Counted from the stretch's first letter, positions 9,017 through 18,165 are shown. The stretch: 64,000 bases of DNA from Clostridia bacterium (GCA_017559305.1 JAFYSP010000003.1:1-64000), one strand, 5' to 3'. Program-made: numbers and translations. Notes: generated by a model not told the origin, from the letters alone.

Positions 9017-9045
9017 TTGACAAATTTGGTCGGTTGTTATAGACT
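9017..9045 (+). promoter_or_regulatory. Promoter of the blaI/blaR1-like pair
   Basis: TTGACA (9017-9022), 17 bases, TAGACT (9040-9045). A TTTGGTCGGT half-site (9025-9034) lies within the spacer, so repressor binding there would block RNA polymerase. Confidence 0.7.
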
Positions 9046-9054
9046 AAAATCAAA

Positions 9055-9072
9055 GGTTGGTAATTACCGACC
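9055..9072. promoter_or_regulatory. Palindromic operator of the BlaI-type repressor
   Basis: GGTTGGTAATTACCGACC is an 18-bp palindrome with one mismatched pair, between the -10 box and the blaI-like start. The outer ACCGACCAAA (9066-9075) is the exact inverse of TTTGGTCGGT inside the promoter (9025-9034). Two sites flanking the -10 are typical for autoregulated BlaI/MecI loci. Confidence 0.55.
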
Positions 9073-9092
9073 AAACTGAAAGGAGTATTGTT

Positions 9093-9455
9093 ATGGAAAA
9101 TTTGAAACTTTGCGAAAGCGATTATAGGTTTATGTCTGTTATATGGGATAATGAACCGATAAGTTCTCATAATCTTGTTTCAGCGTGCGCCGAGAAACTC
9201 GGTTGGAAAAAATCCACGACTTATACAACTCTTAAAAAACTTTCTGATAAAGGATTTGCTAATAACCAAGATTCAGTAATTACTTCACTTATTCCTCGAG
9301 ATAAGGTGCAAGAGCAGGCAAGTGCGCATTTTGTTGAGCATACCTTTGGAGGAAGCCTGCCTAATTTCCTTGTATCATTTTTTGGAAATAAGACGATTAG
9401 CGAATCCGAGGCAGCACAGCTTAAAGCACTTATAGATAGCTATAAGGAGGAATAA
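9093..9455 (+). CDS. BlaI/MecI-family winged-helix repressor
   Basis: This 120-residue protein belongs to the BlaI/MecI/CopY family, dimeric repressors inactivated when the partner membrane peptidase triggers their cleavage. The N-terminal winged helix reads CESDYRFMSVIWDNEP, then KLGWKKSTTYTTLKKLSDKGF (recognition helix, about residues 35-55). The C-terminal half is the helical dimerisation domain. The ATG at 9093 has AAGGAG seven bases upstream; an in-frame ATG at 9057 lies inside the operator. It is followed after two bases by the blaR1-like gene and is almost certainly controlled by the palindromes just upstream. The inducer is not necessarily a beta-lactam. Confidence 0.9.
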   Translation: MENLKLCESDYRFMSVIWDNEPISSHNLVSACAEKLGWKKSTTYTTLKKLSDKGFANNQDSVITSLIPRDKVQEQASAHFVEHTFGGSLPNFLVSFFGNKTISESEAAQLKALIDSYKEE

Positions 9456-9457
9456 AA

Positions 9458-11557
9458 ATGACTTTGCAGTCTTTGTTTTTGCAAATACTAAATATGAGCA
9501 TTACCTCAAGTTATATAATTCTTGCGGTATTGCTCGTGCGCCTTTTTCTTAAAAAAGCGCCAAAAAAATATTCCTATGCCCTTTGGAGTGTAGTATTGTT
9601 CAGACTTTGTTGTCCCGTTTCCTTTACGTCTGTAATTAGTCTTTTTTCGTTAAAGCCCTTTGATATGAGTGAGGTACAGCAGGGCGTAGGACATACTCTT
9701 GAGTATATTCCGAATGATATAGGTACGGCAATAGAGCCGAATATTTCTATTGGAATACCCTCTGCTAATGCTTTTATAAACGATATGGTGCCGCCTGCAA
9801 CTGTAATAAACAGCGACAACCCGATGCAGATATATGAATTCATAGGAAGTATAGTTTGGATAATCGGCGCTGTTTTGCTGATGGTTTATGGTGTTGTGAC
9901 TTGCGTTATTTTGTATTATAAGATGAAAAATGCCATAAAATTAGAGGGCAACCTGTATCTTTCAAATGAGGTTGTGTCTCCCTTTGTTTTGGGATTTATA
10001 AAACCGCGTATTTTTGCTCCTTACGGTATGGATGAAAACACCACAGCATATATTTTGGCTCACGAAAGATACCATATAAAACGGCTTGACCATATTATAA
10101 AGCCTTTTTGCTTTTTAGTGCTTTCGGTATATTGGTTTAATCCTTTGTGTTGGTTAGCATTTGTTCTAATGAGCAGAGATATGGAAATGAGTTGCGATGA
10201 AAAGGTTTTGGCTGGAGAGGATAATATTCGCAAATCCTATAGCACTACGCTGCTTTCCTTTGCATCGGGTAAGCATTTTCCTGCGCCAAGTCCTCTTTCT
10301 TTTGGTGAAACAGGTATCAAAAGCCGAATTAAAAACATCCTCGATTGGAAAAAACCGAAACTTTGGATAACAGTTTCGGCAGTAACTGTTTTGATTGCGG
10401 TTGGTGCTATTTGTATTTCAAATCCGCTGGTCGATAAAAAATTGCCTGATGTTTTTTCGAAAAATTATCGTGCTGTTTATTCAGTATTTGATAGCACACT
10501 TGCTTCATCAAAACCAACAACCTACTACAATATGTCATATTATTGCTTTACAAGTGACAATCTTATTTATACCGTAAGAGTTACAGATGACGAGGCAAAA
10601 GAAATTGGTTCGGCAAATGAAGTTGTAAAACTTTCAAAAGAAAATTTTGACGATTGGCTTTTGGGGGGAGAATTAGCGGCTGATGTTATTGAAAATCTGC
10701 GTCTTGAAAATGAGAAAGCATTAGCGGTAAAAAAAGATAATGAGCATATAGGATATGTTTTGTGTCAGAAAAACGGCGATATATATTATGCCGAAACGAC
10801 ATATATCAATAAACTTGAAGAAGCGGCAGATATTACAACATTGAACGATTTAATAGAACTTAAATATGATGTTGAAAGCGTAGTTATATCTCATAATAAT
10901 CCACCCATGAGTAAATACTCCTTGAATAACCTTGGTATAAATTATATGCTTGATGCTTTATCTGCTATAAAGGATAAATTTACAGAGGGAAGAATTGTAT
11001 ACGAAGCAGAGGTAAAAAAAGGTAATACCATACATTTAACCATTACAGAAAATGATATTACTCATGAATTGACGTTTTTTGATGATAAGATTCTTTATGA
11101 CAAAAAGATTTATAAGTTTACTGATTTTCCCGAAGTTTTCAATGTTTTAAGAGTTTTGGCTTATGACGGAACAGTACCGTTTTATATAAGCCAAATAGAC
11201 CCCTATCAAGGTGTTGATTATGATCTCGATGGAGACGGAAAAGATGAGTATGTAACGTTAGGCCGGGGTAGTGAAAACGGTAGCATCTATTATATAGCGG
11301 CATATAAAGAAAACCAAAACGGTTTTAAACTGCTTTGGACTTACGGTTTATGGTCAAGTTTTGGAGAAGGCACAAAACTTTTCGTAGATAACGGAGAATT
11401 ATATCTTATTACCAAACCCGTTAATACGGGAGATGAAATGACGGAATATCGTATTACTGCTGATGAGACGGGAGTGGTGCTTTATTGTAGAGAAAACCCT
11501 GCTAAAGACGTTACGATGATATTTGATATAAGAAACTATGTTATGTATTTCGATTGA
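9458..11557 (+). CDS. BlaR1-type M56 membrane metallopeptidase with atypical sensor domain
   Basis: This is the partner of the BlaI-like repressor: a membrane zinc protease that transmits an extracellular signal. The N-terminal third has four membrane helices. The M56 catalytic part carries LAHERYHIKRLDH (HExxH, about residues 200-206) and the downstream MEMSCDEKVL with a further metal ligand. A membrane helix at about 306-326 leads into a ~370-residue extracytoplasmic region. Unlike S. aureus BlaR1 (about 585 residues, penicillin-binding sensor), I find no penicillin-binding motifs there. Instead it ends with DLDGDGKDEYVTLGRG (about 590-605), a calcium-binding or beta-propeller-like signature, so the ligand is unknown. 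A GGAGG site precedes the ATG. Confidence 0.85.
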   Translation: MTLQSLFLQILNMSITSSYIILAVLLVRLFLKKAPKKYSYALWSVVLFRLCCPVSFTSVISLFSLKPFDMSEVQQGVGHTLEYIPNDIGTAIEPNISIGIPSANAFINDMVPPATVINSDNPMQIYEFIGSIVWIIGAVLLMVYGVVTCVILYYKMKNAIKLEGNLYLSNEVVSPFVLGFIKPRIFAPYGMDENTTAYILAHERYHIKRLDHIIKPFCFLVLSVYWFNPLCWLAFVLMSRDMEMSCDEKVLAGEDNIRKSYSTTLLSFASGKHFPAPSPLSFGETGIKSRIKNILDWKKPKLWITVSAVTVLIAVGAICISNPLVDKKLPDVFSKNYRAVYSVFDSTLASSKPTTYYNMSYYCFTSDNLIYTVRVTDDEAKEIGSANEVVKLSKENFDDWLLGGELAADVIENLRLENEKALAVKKDNEHIGYVLCQKNGDIYYAETTYINKLEEAADITTLNDLIELKYDVESVVISHNNPPMSKYSLNNLGINYMLDALSAIKDKFTEGRIVYEAEVKKGNTIHLTITENDITHELTFFDDKILYDKKIYKFTDFPEVFNVLRVLAYDGTVPFYISQIDPYQGVDYDLDGDGKDEYVTLGRGSENGSIYYIAAYKENQNGFKLLWTYGLWSSFGEGTKLFVDNGELYLITKPVNTGDEMTEYRITADETGVVLYCRENPAKDVTMIFDIRNYVMYFD

Positions 11558-11610
11558 TAAAGAACGTAAGATTAACCAAAGCTATGCAAGTGATTAAACT
11601 TTGCATAATA

Positions 11611-11640
11611 AAAACCTCGATGAAATTCATCGAGGTTTTT
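11611..11640. terminator. Bidirectional terminator between blaR1-like and GH127 genes
   Basis: A 14-bp perfect inverted repeat (AAAACCTCGATGAA and its complement) with T runs on both sides serves the two convergent genes. Confidence 0.85.
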
Positions 11641-11649
11641 GCTTGTTTA

Positions 11650-13479
11650 TTATTTTACTTTAGGCATTTCGGTCATACGAAGCGAGGTGCATCCGTAAGG
11701 ATGGAGTAAAATTTCTTCAGCGTCACCGATTTTGCCGTTTTCTACCGGTAATTCTTCGCACATATCGGGATACTCGGCATCGTAGTTCCATTCGACCTTT
11801 TTGAGTTTTGTCTTTACTTTGAGCATAGGATTCTTATCCGAGAAGGGATATTCGTCTCCCTCACACTCAACAAGTTCGAAGTCGTCACTTGCAAATCCGT
11901 AGTTCCAATCGCTTGTGGGGGTGAGTTCGTAGTCGCAGTATGGGAATTTGCGCTCTACGCCGTCGCGCACGTATTCCTTCATTTCGCTCTCGTAAGAAAT
12001 GGGAAGCGAGAACAAAAGATTTCCGCGCTCGGCAAATTTAAGACCGTTAGGACGTGTGGTGAGTTTTACGTCGGCATTAAACTCAAGTTCTACCATTTCC
12101 TTATCCCAGACCTTTGTGATTTCGTGAAGTCCTTCGCCTACAACCTTGCCGTCGATTACCGCAGATGTATCGGCAGGAACACGGAGAGCAAACGTAAACT
12201 CAACGGGTGCTTCGCACTCGATTTTATACGTGACCTTGTTTCTGAAAGGATAGTTGGTATCGCACTCGATTTTTACCTTTTTGCCACCTATTTCGGTGTT
12301 AAGAGTTGCAGGTGCAATAGCGCCGACCACAACTCCCTTTTCACTCTTATAATAGGTGGAAAGGGCAAATTTTGGGAATCCCTGACCCATATTTGAAGTG
12401 CAACAGCCAAAGTTGGGCTCAAGACCGAAGATATGAGCATCACGTGAGTTGGTTGTGAATTTGGGCGGTTTTTCAGCATCGGTTTCCTTGCAGGAAATCT
12501 GGTTTACCTGCTGATCGTACTGATGGCTCCACATATCGTTGCTGACAGTTGCGGGTAAAGCGTTAAATGCGAGTTTTTCGAGTTTGTCAAGCCATTCATA
12601 TTTGCCTGTGACCTCAAATAACTGTTCGAAGGAATACATTGCCTCAACGATAGCGCAAAGCTCAACGCCCTGAACGGGAGAATCCCCTGCAAGACATTCA
12701 TCACCAGTGAAAAGTCCGTAAGCGGTGGAGTGATACTCTCTTAAGGTATCGAGGAATTTGTTCGCAAAACCGTCACCATCCACCTTTACAAATTGCTCGG
12801 CAACTGCGTAGCATTTAATAGCCATGGCAAGATTTACAACGTGGGTGGTAAGTCTCCATGTGCGGCTAAATGCCTTGTCCTCAAAATTATCTATCATCAT
12901 CTGATAGTTCATACCCTGCATTGCAAGTGTACGTGCAAGGTCCTCAATCCATGCTTCTTTCTTTCTCTCATAAAGCCATGCAAGAGGAATAAAGCACTCA
13001 AACCATCTTGCAGATGCCCATCTGTTTACTGTATTAAAATTAATGTGTTGACGAAGATTTTTAAGAGCCGCCTCAACAGCTCCCTCAATTCTCTCGTCAC
13101 CGCTGCACTCGGCATAAACTATGAGTGCTTTGCAGATAAGATAAACCGCCCAGACGTCGTAATTTGCTCTCTCACTGTCTTCGCAAGGGCAAATCCAACC
13201 ATCCGGCTTTTGTCTTTCTAAAATAGCATCAATATACTTTTTGGCTACAGCTTTTCTTTCCTCGTCATCCAAAAGATATGCGAGGGGAATATATCCGTCA
13301 AGCCAATAAGGTACTCTTTCCCAGCCTTCTTTTGTTCCGCCTATCCATTTGGAGTCACGGATGTCGGGCCAGAATTTGTCAAGATTACCTACAAGACCGT
13401 CGGCTTCAATTTCAAGTTGTCTTTTGAGCCAACCTGTAGGTTTAATTTCGTTAGAAGTAAAATGTTTATATGCATTCAT
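11650..13479 (-). CDS. Glycoside hydrolase family 127-like (DUF1680) beta-L-arabinofuranosidase
   Basis: The 609-residue protein has the (alpha/alpha)6-barrel layout of GH127/DUF1680. The opening reads GWLKRQLEIEADGL, then WIGGTKEGWERVPYWLDGYIPLA (about residues 45-70), and the central CCTSNMGQGFPKFA motif (about 350-363) is where GH127 enzymes place cysteines that bind zinc and act as nucleophile. Beta-rich domains follow. No signal peptide is seen, so it should act in the cytoplasm on imported oligosaccharides. Substrate specificity within the family is varied and remains inference. The ATG at 13479 is preferred over a GTG at 13488 because GAGGTGAG overlaps the latter. It is divergent from an AraC-type regulator that probably controls it. 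Confidence 0.8.
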   Translation of the reverse strand: MNAYKHFTSNEIKPTGWLKRQLEIEADGLVGNLDKFWPDIRDSKWIGGTKEGWERVPYWLDGYIPLAYLLDDEERKAVAKKYIDAILERQKPDGWICPCEDSERANYDVWAVYLICKALIVYAECSGDERIEGAVEAALKNLRQHINFNTVNRWASARWFECFIPLAWLYERKKEAWIEDLARTLAMQGMNYQMMIDNFEDKAFSRTWRLTTHVVNLAMAIKCYAVAEQFVKVDGDGFANKFLDTLREYHSTAYGLFTGDECLAGDSPVQGVELCAIVEAMYSFEQLFEVTGKYEWLDKLEKLAFNALPATVSNDMWSHQYDQQVNQISCKETDAEKPPKFTTNSRDAHIFGLEPNFGCCTSNMGQGFPKFALSTYYKSEKGVVVGAIAPATLNTEIGGKKVKIECDTNYPFRNKVTYKIECEAPVEFTFALRVPADTSAVIDGKVVGEGLHEITKVWDKEMVELEFNADVKLTTRPNGLKFAERGNLLFSLPISYESEMKEYVRDGVERKFPYCDYELTPTSDWNYGFASDDFELVECEGDEYPFSDKNPMLKVKTKLKKVEWNYDAEYPDMCEELPVENGKIGDAEEILLHPYGCTSLRMTEMPKVK

Positions 13480-13497
13480 TTTGCTCACCTCACTTTA

Positions 13498-13525
13498 ATT
13501 TTACAAAAAACTTATAAAAAAGCAA
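13498..13525 (-). promoter_or_regulatory. Promoter of the GH127 gene
   Basis: Minus strand TTGCTT (13525-13520), 16 bases, TAAAAT (13503-13498). It lies back to back with the AraC-gene promoter; the short shared region should hold the regulator site, but no clear repeat is visible. Confidence 0.5.
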
Positions 13526-13546
13526 TATGAAAATCAGCAAAAAATG

Positions 13547-13574
13547 TTGCAAATTCCGACCTATATGGTAAAAT
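13547..13574 (+). promoter_or_regulatory. Promoter of the AraC-type regulator gene
   Basis: TTGCAA (13547-13552), 16 bases, TAAAAT (13569-13574). The -10 box overlaps the in-frame ATG at 13573, which therefore cannot be the start codon when this promoter is used. Confidence 0.55.
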
Positions 13575-13596
13575 GCTATATAGTGAGGTGATTTAT

Positions 13597-14370
13597 TTGC
13601 AAACAACTCTTGATATGTCAAAACTCCCAAAATATGAGTATAGTTCTTTTCGAAATTTCTTAAAAGACGAGCATCATATTTCAAGAATATGTCCCGAAAG
13701 CGTCCTGTTGATAGTCTTTTCAGGTGTGCTGCGCTTTGAAGAAGATGGCAAAGAGATAGAAGTAGCAGGAGGAGAGTATTATATTCAACAAGCAGGTTTA
13801 GTGCAGACGGGTATCAAAAAAAGTGATTCTCCGAGGTACTATTACGTTCATTTCAGTAATGCGGATTATATAAACGGGGAAGGACTGTCTATAAAAGGTC
13901 TTGCAAATACCGATGAATTGATGCCGATTATCACAAGACTTGATAAAGCGTATATACAGGGCGCGCCATTGGTAATTTTAGAGCAACTGTTTTTGAGAAT
14001 TCTTGCCAAACTTTACGCTTCCGCTCAAAAGGGTGGGGAGGAGAGCCCTGCCGAAAAGTGTGCAAGGTATCTCGAGGAAAATTACAGCGCAAAAATAAAA
14101 GTTTCGGATATAGCGTCCCATCTGGGATATACCGATGATTATCTGATACGTTCATTCAGAAAATATTATAATATGACGCCTTATGATTATCTTATATCCT
14201 TGCGGCTGTCAAGCGCAAAGCAACTTCTTCTCACTACAAACCGTTCGGTATCAACGATCGCCGCAGAATGTGGTTGGAGCGATACGGCGTCTTTTCATAA
14301 GGTGTTTGCATCGAGAAACGATTTGCCACCTGCCGCATGGCGCAGAAAAAACCGAGCAAAAAATACCTGA
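13597..14370 (+). CDS. AraC-family transcriptional regulator
   Basis: The 257-residue protein has an N-terminal cupin-like sugar-sensing domain (about residues 15-130, with GGEYYIQQAGLVQTG resembling the jelly-roll signature). The C-terminal AraC DNA-binding domain has two helix-turn-helix units: IKVSDIASHLGYTDDYLIRSFRKY and RSVSTIAAECGWSDTASFHKVF (about 165-245). I favour a TTG start at 13597 with AGGTGA five bases upstream. The upstream ATG at 13573 has no ribosome-binding site and overlaps a promoter -10 box. It is divergent from the GH127 gene, which it probably activates in response to a sugar. Confidence 0.85.
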   Translation: MQTTLDMSKLPKYEYSSFRNFLKDEHHISRICPESVLLIVFSGVLRFEEDGKEIEVAGGEYYIQQAGLVQTGIKKSDSPRYYYVHFSNADYINGEGLSIKGLANTDELMPIITRLDKAYIQGAPLVILEQLFLRILAKLYASAQKGGEESPAEKCARYLEENYSAKIKVSDIASHLGYTDDYLIRSFRKYYNMTPYDYLISLRLSSAKQLLLTTNRSVSTIAAECGWSDTASFHKVFASRNDLPPAAWRRKNRAKNT

Positions 14371-14396
14371 ATAATGGAAAATTAACATTTTATTTC

Positions 14397-14425
14397 TTGA
14401 TATTAAATAAATTCAGTATTATAAT
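14397..14425 (+). promoter_or_regulatory. Promoter of the ABC exporter operon
   Basis: TTGATA (14397-14402), 17 bases, TATAAT (14420-14425). Confidence 0.6.
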
Positions 14426-14465
14426 ATATTAATAATTTTATGTTATGCTTGCGAAAGGAAAAACA

Positions 14466-16208
14466 ATGTACAGAAGATTACTTCGTTCGGTGCGTGAATA
14501 TAAACTTCCGTCGATTCTGACACTCGTTTTTATGGTGTTGGAGGCGGCTATTGAAACCACCATACCTTTTATTACCGCAAAACTCGTAAATAGTTTTGAG
14601 GCAGGCGCATCAATGCCTGAATTACTTAAAATAGGTCTTATCTTGGCCGTTATGGCGCTGATTTCTCTTTGTTGCGGCGGTCTTGGCGGTTATACCTGCG
14701 CTAAGGCGTCATCAGGATTTGCCAAAAACCTTCGTCACGACGTTTTCACAAAGATTCAGACCTACTCATTCAATAATATTGATAAGTTTTCGTCTTCCTC
14801 TTTGGTCACGAGAATGACAACCGATATTAATAACGTTCAGATGTCATATATGATGATTATAAGAACGGCGGTTCGCTCACCCTTGATGTTCACCTTTTCC
14901 ATCATAATGGCTTACGTGATGGGTGGCGCTTTGTCTACAACCTTTGTTATCGTAATTCCCGTACTCGTTTTCGGACTTGTATTGATAGCCCGAAAGGCGA
15001 TGCCTGCATTCAGAAGAGTTTTCAAGAAGTATGACAGACTCAATGAGTCTATTGAAGAAAACGTAAGAGCAATGCGAGTAGTCAAAGGATTTTCAAGAGA
15101 AAATTACGAAAAGCAAAAATTCATCAGCGCTTCCGATAACATAAGAGGCGATTTCACCAAGGCTGAGAGAATAGTAGCGCTTAATACTCCCGTTATGCAG
15201 ATATGCCTTTATTTCAATATGGTATTCGTCTTGCTCGTCGGCTCAAAACTTGCAATTTCCAGCGGTGGCTCAATCGTTTACGTAGGACAAATTTCCGCAA
15301 TGCTCACCTACGGTATGCAGATACTTATGTCCTTGATGATGCTTTCAATGATTTACGTAATGCTCACTATGTCGGGCGAATCGGTAAAGCGTCTTGACGA
15401 GGTTCTCCGTGAAGAGCCAAACCTTAAAAATCCCGAATCTCCCGTTTATAAGGTTAAGGACGGAAGCATCACGTTTGAAAAGGTTGGATTCAAGTATTCC
15501 GAAACTGCTAAAAACTTTGCGCTATCTGATATTGACCTCGATATAAAATCGGGTATGACTGTCGGTGTTATCGGTGGTACGGGATCAAGTAAATCCACCC
15601 TTGTTCAACTTATCCCAAGACTTTATGATACTACTGTCGGCAGAGTTACCGTCGGCGGTGTAGACGTAAGAAATTACGATATTAAATCGCTTCGATCAAA
15701 CGTTGCGATGGTTTTGCAGAAAAACCTTCTTTTCGCAGGTACTATCAAGGATAATATCCGTTGGGGCAACAAGGATGCAACCGATGAGGAAATAATCGAA
15801 GCATGTAAACTTGCATCTGCTCACGATTTTATAGAATCCTTCCCCCAAAAATACGATACCCATATCGAGCAGGGCGGTACTAACGTGTCGGGCGGTCAGA
15901 AACAGCGCCTTTGTATTGCAAGAGCCCTCATATCCAAGCCGAAAATCTTGATTCTGGACGACTCTACAAGCGCAGTTGATATGAAAACCGATGCCATGAT
16001 AAGAGCAGGTCTTAAGAAATATCTTCCCAAAACCACAAAGATTATAATTGCTCAAAGAATTTCCTCTGTGCAGGATGCCGACCTCATTATAGTTATGGAT
16101 AACGGCAAGATTTCTGCAAAGGGCAACCATAAAGAACTTATGCAGACAAGCGATATATACCGCGAGGTATATGAGCAGCAGACCAAAGGGGGTGACGAGA
16201 ATGAATAA
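14466..16208 (+). CDS. ABC exporter half-transporter, first subunit (degenerate site)
   Basis: This 580-residue protein combines a six-helix ABC transmembrane domain (about residues 1-310) with an ATPase domain. Walker A reads GGTGSSKST, with Ser where most have Gly. The signature is VSGGQKQRL, and the Walker B segment ILILDDSTSAVD has Asp in place of the catalytic Glu. Such a degenerate site is typical of one half of a heterodimeric exporter (BmrCD/TM287-288 type). The other half is encoded immediately downstream with an ATGAATAA overlap. The start at 14466 has AAGGA at good spacing. Substrate unknown; drugs, lipids or peptides are all possible for this class. Confidence 0.9.
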   Translation: MYRRLLRSVREYKLPSILTLVFMVLEAAIETTIPFITAKLVNSFEAGASMPELLKIGLILAVMALISLCCGGLGGYTCAKASSGFAKNLRHDVFTKIQTYSFNNIDKFSSSSLVTRMTTDINNVQMSYMMIIRTAVRSPLMFTFSIIMAYVMGGALSTTFVIVIPVLVFGLVLIARKAMPAFRRVFKKYDRLNESIEENVRAMRVVKGFSRENYEKQKFISASDNIRGDFTKAERIVALNTPVMQICLYFNMVFVLLVGSKLAISSGGSIVYVGQISAMLTYGMQILMSLMMLSMIYVMLTMSGESVKRLDEVLREEPNLKNPESPVYKVKDGSITFEKVGFKYSETAKNFALSDIDLDIKSGMTVGVIGGTGSSKSTLVQLIPRLYDTTVGRVTVGGVDVRNYDIKSLRSNVAMVLQKNLLFAGTIKDNIRWGNKDATDEEIIEACKLASAHDFIESFPQKYDTHIEQGGTNVSGGQKQRLCIARALISKPKILILDDSTSAVDMKTDAMIRAGLKKYLPKTTKIIIAQRISSVQDADLIIVMDNGKISAKGNHKELMQTSDIYREVYEQQTKGGDENE

Positions 16209-18117
16209 ACACGCTCCCAAAGGACCCGTAAGACCAAAGGCGAAAAAAGGCACTTTTGGCAGAGTTGTCAAAAAACTTTTTGGCTACTATCCCGTTTTAG
16301 CCCCCTTGACAGTTGTTTGTATTCTTTTTGCAGCGGTCACGTCCTCAATCCCTGCCATATTCATTCAAAAGGTCACTGCCGCCATTGAAAAATGGTATAA
16401 GATAGGGGATTGGGCAGCGGCAAGTAAGGAAATAGTTCCCTTGGTGCTCACCCTTGCAGTTTTCTACGTTCTTTCGATGATTGCGATTACCCTTCAAAGT
16501 CAGATTATGGCTTATATGACACAGGGCTTTTTGCATAAAATGAGAGCAGAACTTTTCTCTGGAATGCAAAACCTTCCTATCGGTTACTTCGATAGAAATA
16601 AGCACGGCGATATAATGAGCCATTACACAAACGATATTGATACTCTCCGCCAACTCGTGTCACAGTCTCTGCCTTCTCTTATTCAGGCGGGTACAATCGT
16701 TCTTTGCGTATTTTCAATAATGATTTATTACAGCATTCCGCTTACCCTTCTGGTTATTTTGGGCGTTGTAGTAATGTTGCTCGTTTCCAAGAAAATCGGT
16801 GGCGGCTCGGCCAAATACTTTATCCGTCAGCAACAGGCGGTAGGTAAAACCGAGGGCTATATTCAGGAAATGATGAACGGTATGAAGGTTGTCAAGGTCT
16901 TCTGCCATGAGGAAACAACCGCCAAGGATTTCGACGATATAAACAACGCGCTTTATGAGGATAGTTTCAGAGCTCACGCATTTGCAAATACGCTCGGTCC
17001 CATCATAATGAATATCGGCAATATTATGTACGTAATAATGGCGATAGCAGGTGGCACACTCATAGCGCTTAATGTTCCCAATTTAAGTCTTTCGGGAATG
17101 GCAATCAATATAAGTATCGTAGTGCCTTTCCTTAATATGACAAAACAGTTCACAGGTAATATCAACCAACTTTCACAGCAGATAAACTCTGTCGTAATGG
17201 GCCTTGCAGGCGCATCGAGAGTATTTGCTCTGATGGATGAACTTCCCGAAACGGATGACGGCTACGTAACCCTTGTAAATGCTGAAATTGATGAGCAGGG
17301 AAATGTTACCGAAACCGCAGAACGTACAGGCATCTGGGCTTGGAAACATCCTCACGGTGATGGCACAGTAACTTATACCAAACTTACGGGTGACGTAAGA
17401 ATGGAAGGGGTAGACTTTTCCTACGTCGAGGGCAAACAGGTGCTTTTCGACGTATCCGTCTATGCAAAACCCGGTCAAAAGGTTGCCTTCGTTGGTGCTA
17501 CCGGTGCAGGTAAAACAACCATTACCAATCTTATCAATAGATACTACGATATTGCAGACGGCAAAATAAGATACGACGGAATAAATATCAATAAGATAAA
17601 AAAATCCGACCTTCGCCGTTCACTCGGTATTGTTTTGCAGGAAACCAACCTCTTTACAGGCACAGTAATGGATAATATCCGCTACGGCAGACTTGATGCT
17701 ACAGATGATGAGTGCATAGAGGCGGCAAAACTTTCGGGCGCACATGATTTTATAACCCGTCTGCCTGATGGATATAATACCGAACTCACCAATAACGGTT
17801 CCAACCTTTCGGGCGGTCAAAGACAACTTATAGCAATAGCACGTGCAGCAGTTGCCGACCCACCCGTTATGATACTCGATGAAGCAACAAGTTCAATTGA
17901 TACCCGTACCGAAGCGATAGTTCAAAAGGGTATGGACAAATTGATGGAAGGCAGAACGGTATTCGTTATCGCTCACAGACTTTCAACAGTTATGAATTCA
18001 GACGTCATAATGGTTATGGACCACGGCAAGATAATCGAGCGTGGCTCACACGATGACCTCATCGCTCAAAAAGGCACCTACTATCAACTTTATACAGGCG
18101 CATTCGAACTCGATTAA
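16201..18117 (+). CDS. ABC exporter half-transporter, second subunit (canonical site)
   Basis: The partner of the preceding gene is 638 residues long. A basic, Lys/Pro-rich N-terminus leads into six membrane helices (about residues 30-340). The ATPase domain follows with Walker A GATGAGKTT, signature LSGGQRQL and Walker B MILDEATSSID, which includes the catalytic Glu. An insertion of about 50 residues before the ATPase domain (about 365-410, including a Trp/Lys/His-rich stretch) is longer than in many homologues. Start chosen at the ATG overlapping the upstream stop, preceded by GGGGGTG. The pair forms a heterodimer with one active and one degenerate ATP site. Confidence 0.9.
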   Translation: MNKHAPKGPVRPKAKKGTFGRVVKKLFGYYPVLAPLTVVCILFAAVTSSIPAIFIQKVTAAIEKWYKIGDWAAASKEIVPLVLTLAVFYVLSMIAITLQSQIMAYMTQGFLHKMRAELFSGMQNLPIGYFDRNKHGDIMSHYTNDIDTLRQLVSQSLPSLIQAGTIVLCVFSIMIYYSIPLTLLVILGVVVMLLVSKKIGGGSAKYFIRQQQAVGKTEGYIQEMMNGMKVVKVFCHEETTAKDFDDINNALYEDSFRAHAFANTLGPIIMNIGNIMYVIMAIAGGTLIALNVPNLSLSGMAINISIVVPFLNMTKQFTGNINQLSQQINSVVMGLAGASRVFALMDELPETDDGYVTLVNAEIDEQGNVTETAERTGIWAWKHPHGDGTVTYTKLTGDVRMEGVDFSYVEGKQVLFDVSVYAKPGQKVAFVGATGAGKTTITNLINRYYDIADGKIRYDGININKIKKSDLRRSLGIVLQETNLFTGTVMDNIRYGRLDATDDECIEAAKLSGAHDFITRLPDGYNTELTNNGSNLSGGQRQLIAIARAAVADPPVMILDEATSSIDTRTEAIVQKGMDKLMEGRTVFVIAHRLSTVMNSDVIMVMDHGKIIERGSHDDLIAQKGTYYQLYTGAFELD

Positions 18118-18123
18118 AATGAA

Positions 18124-18165
18124 AAGCACCATCCTTAAGGAACACTTAAAGAATGGTGCTTTTTT
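18124..18165 (+). terminator. Intrinsic terminator after the ABC exporter operon
   Basis: AAGCACCAT pairs with ATGGTGCTT over an inner CTTAAG/CTTAA stem, followed by a run of T residues. Confidence 0.85.
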
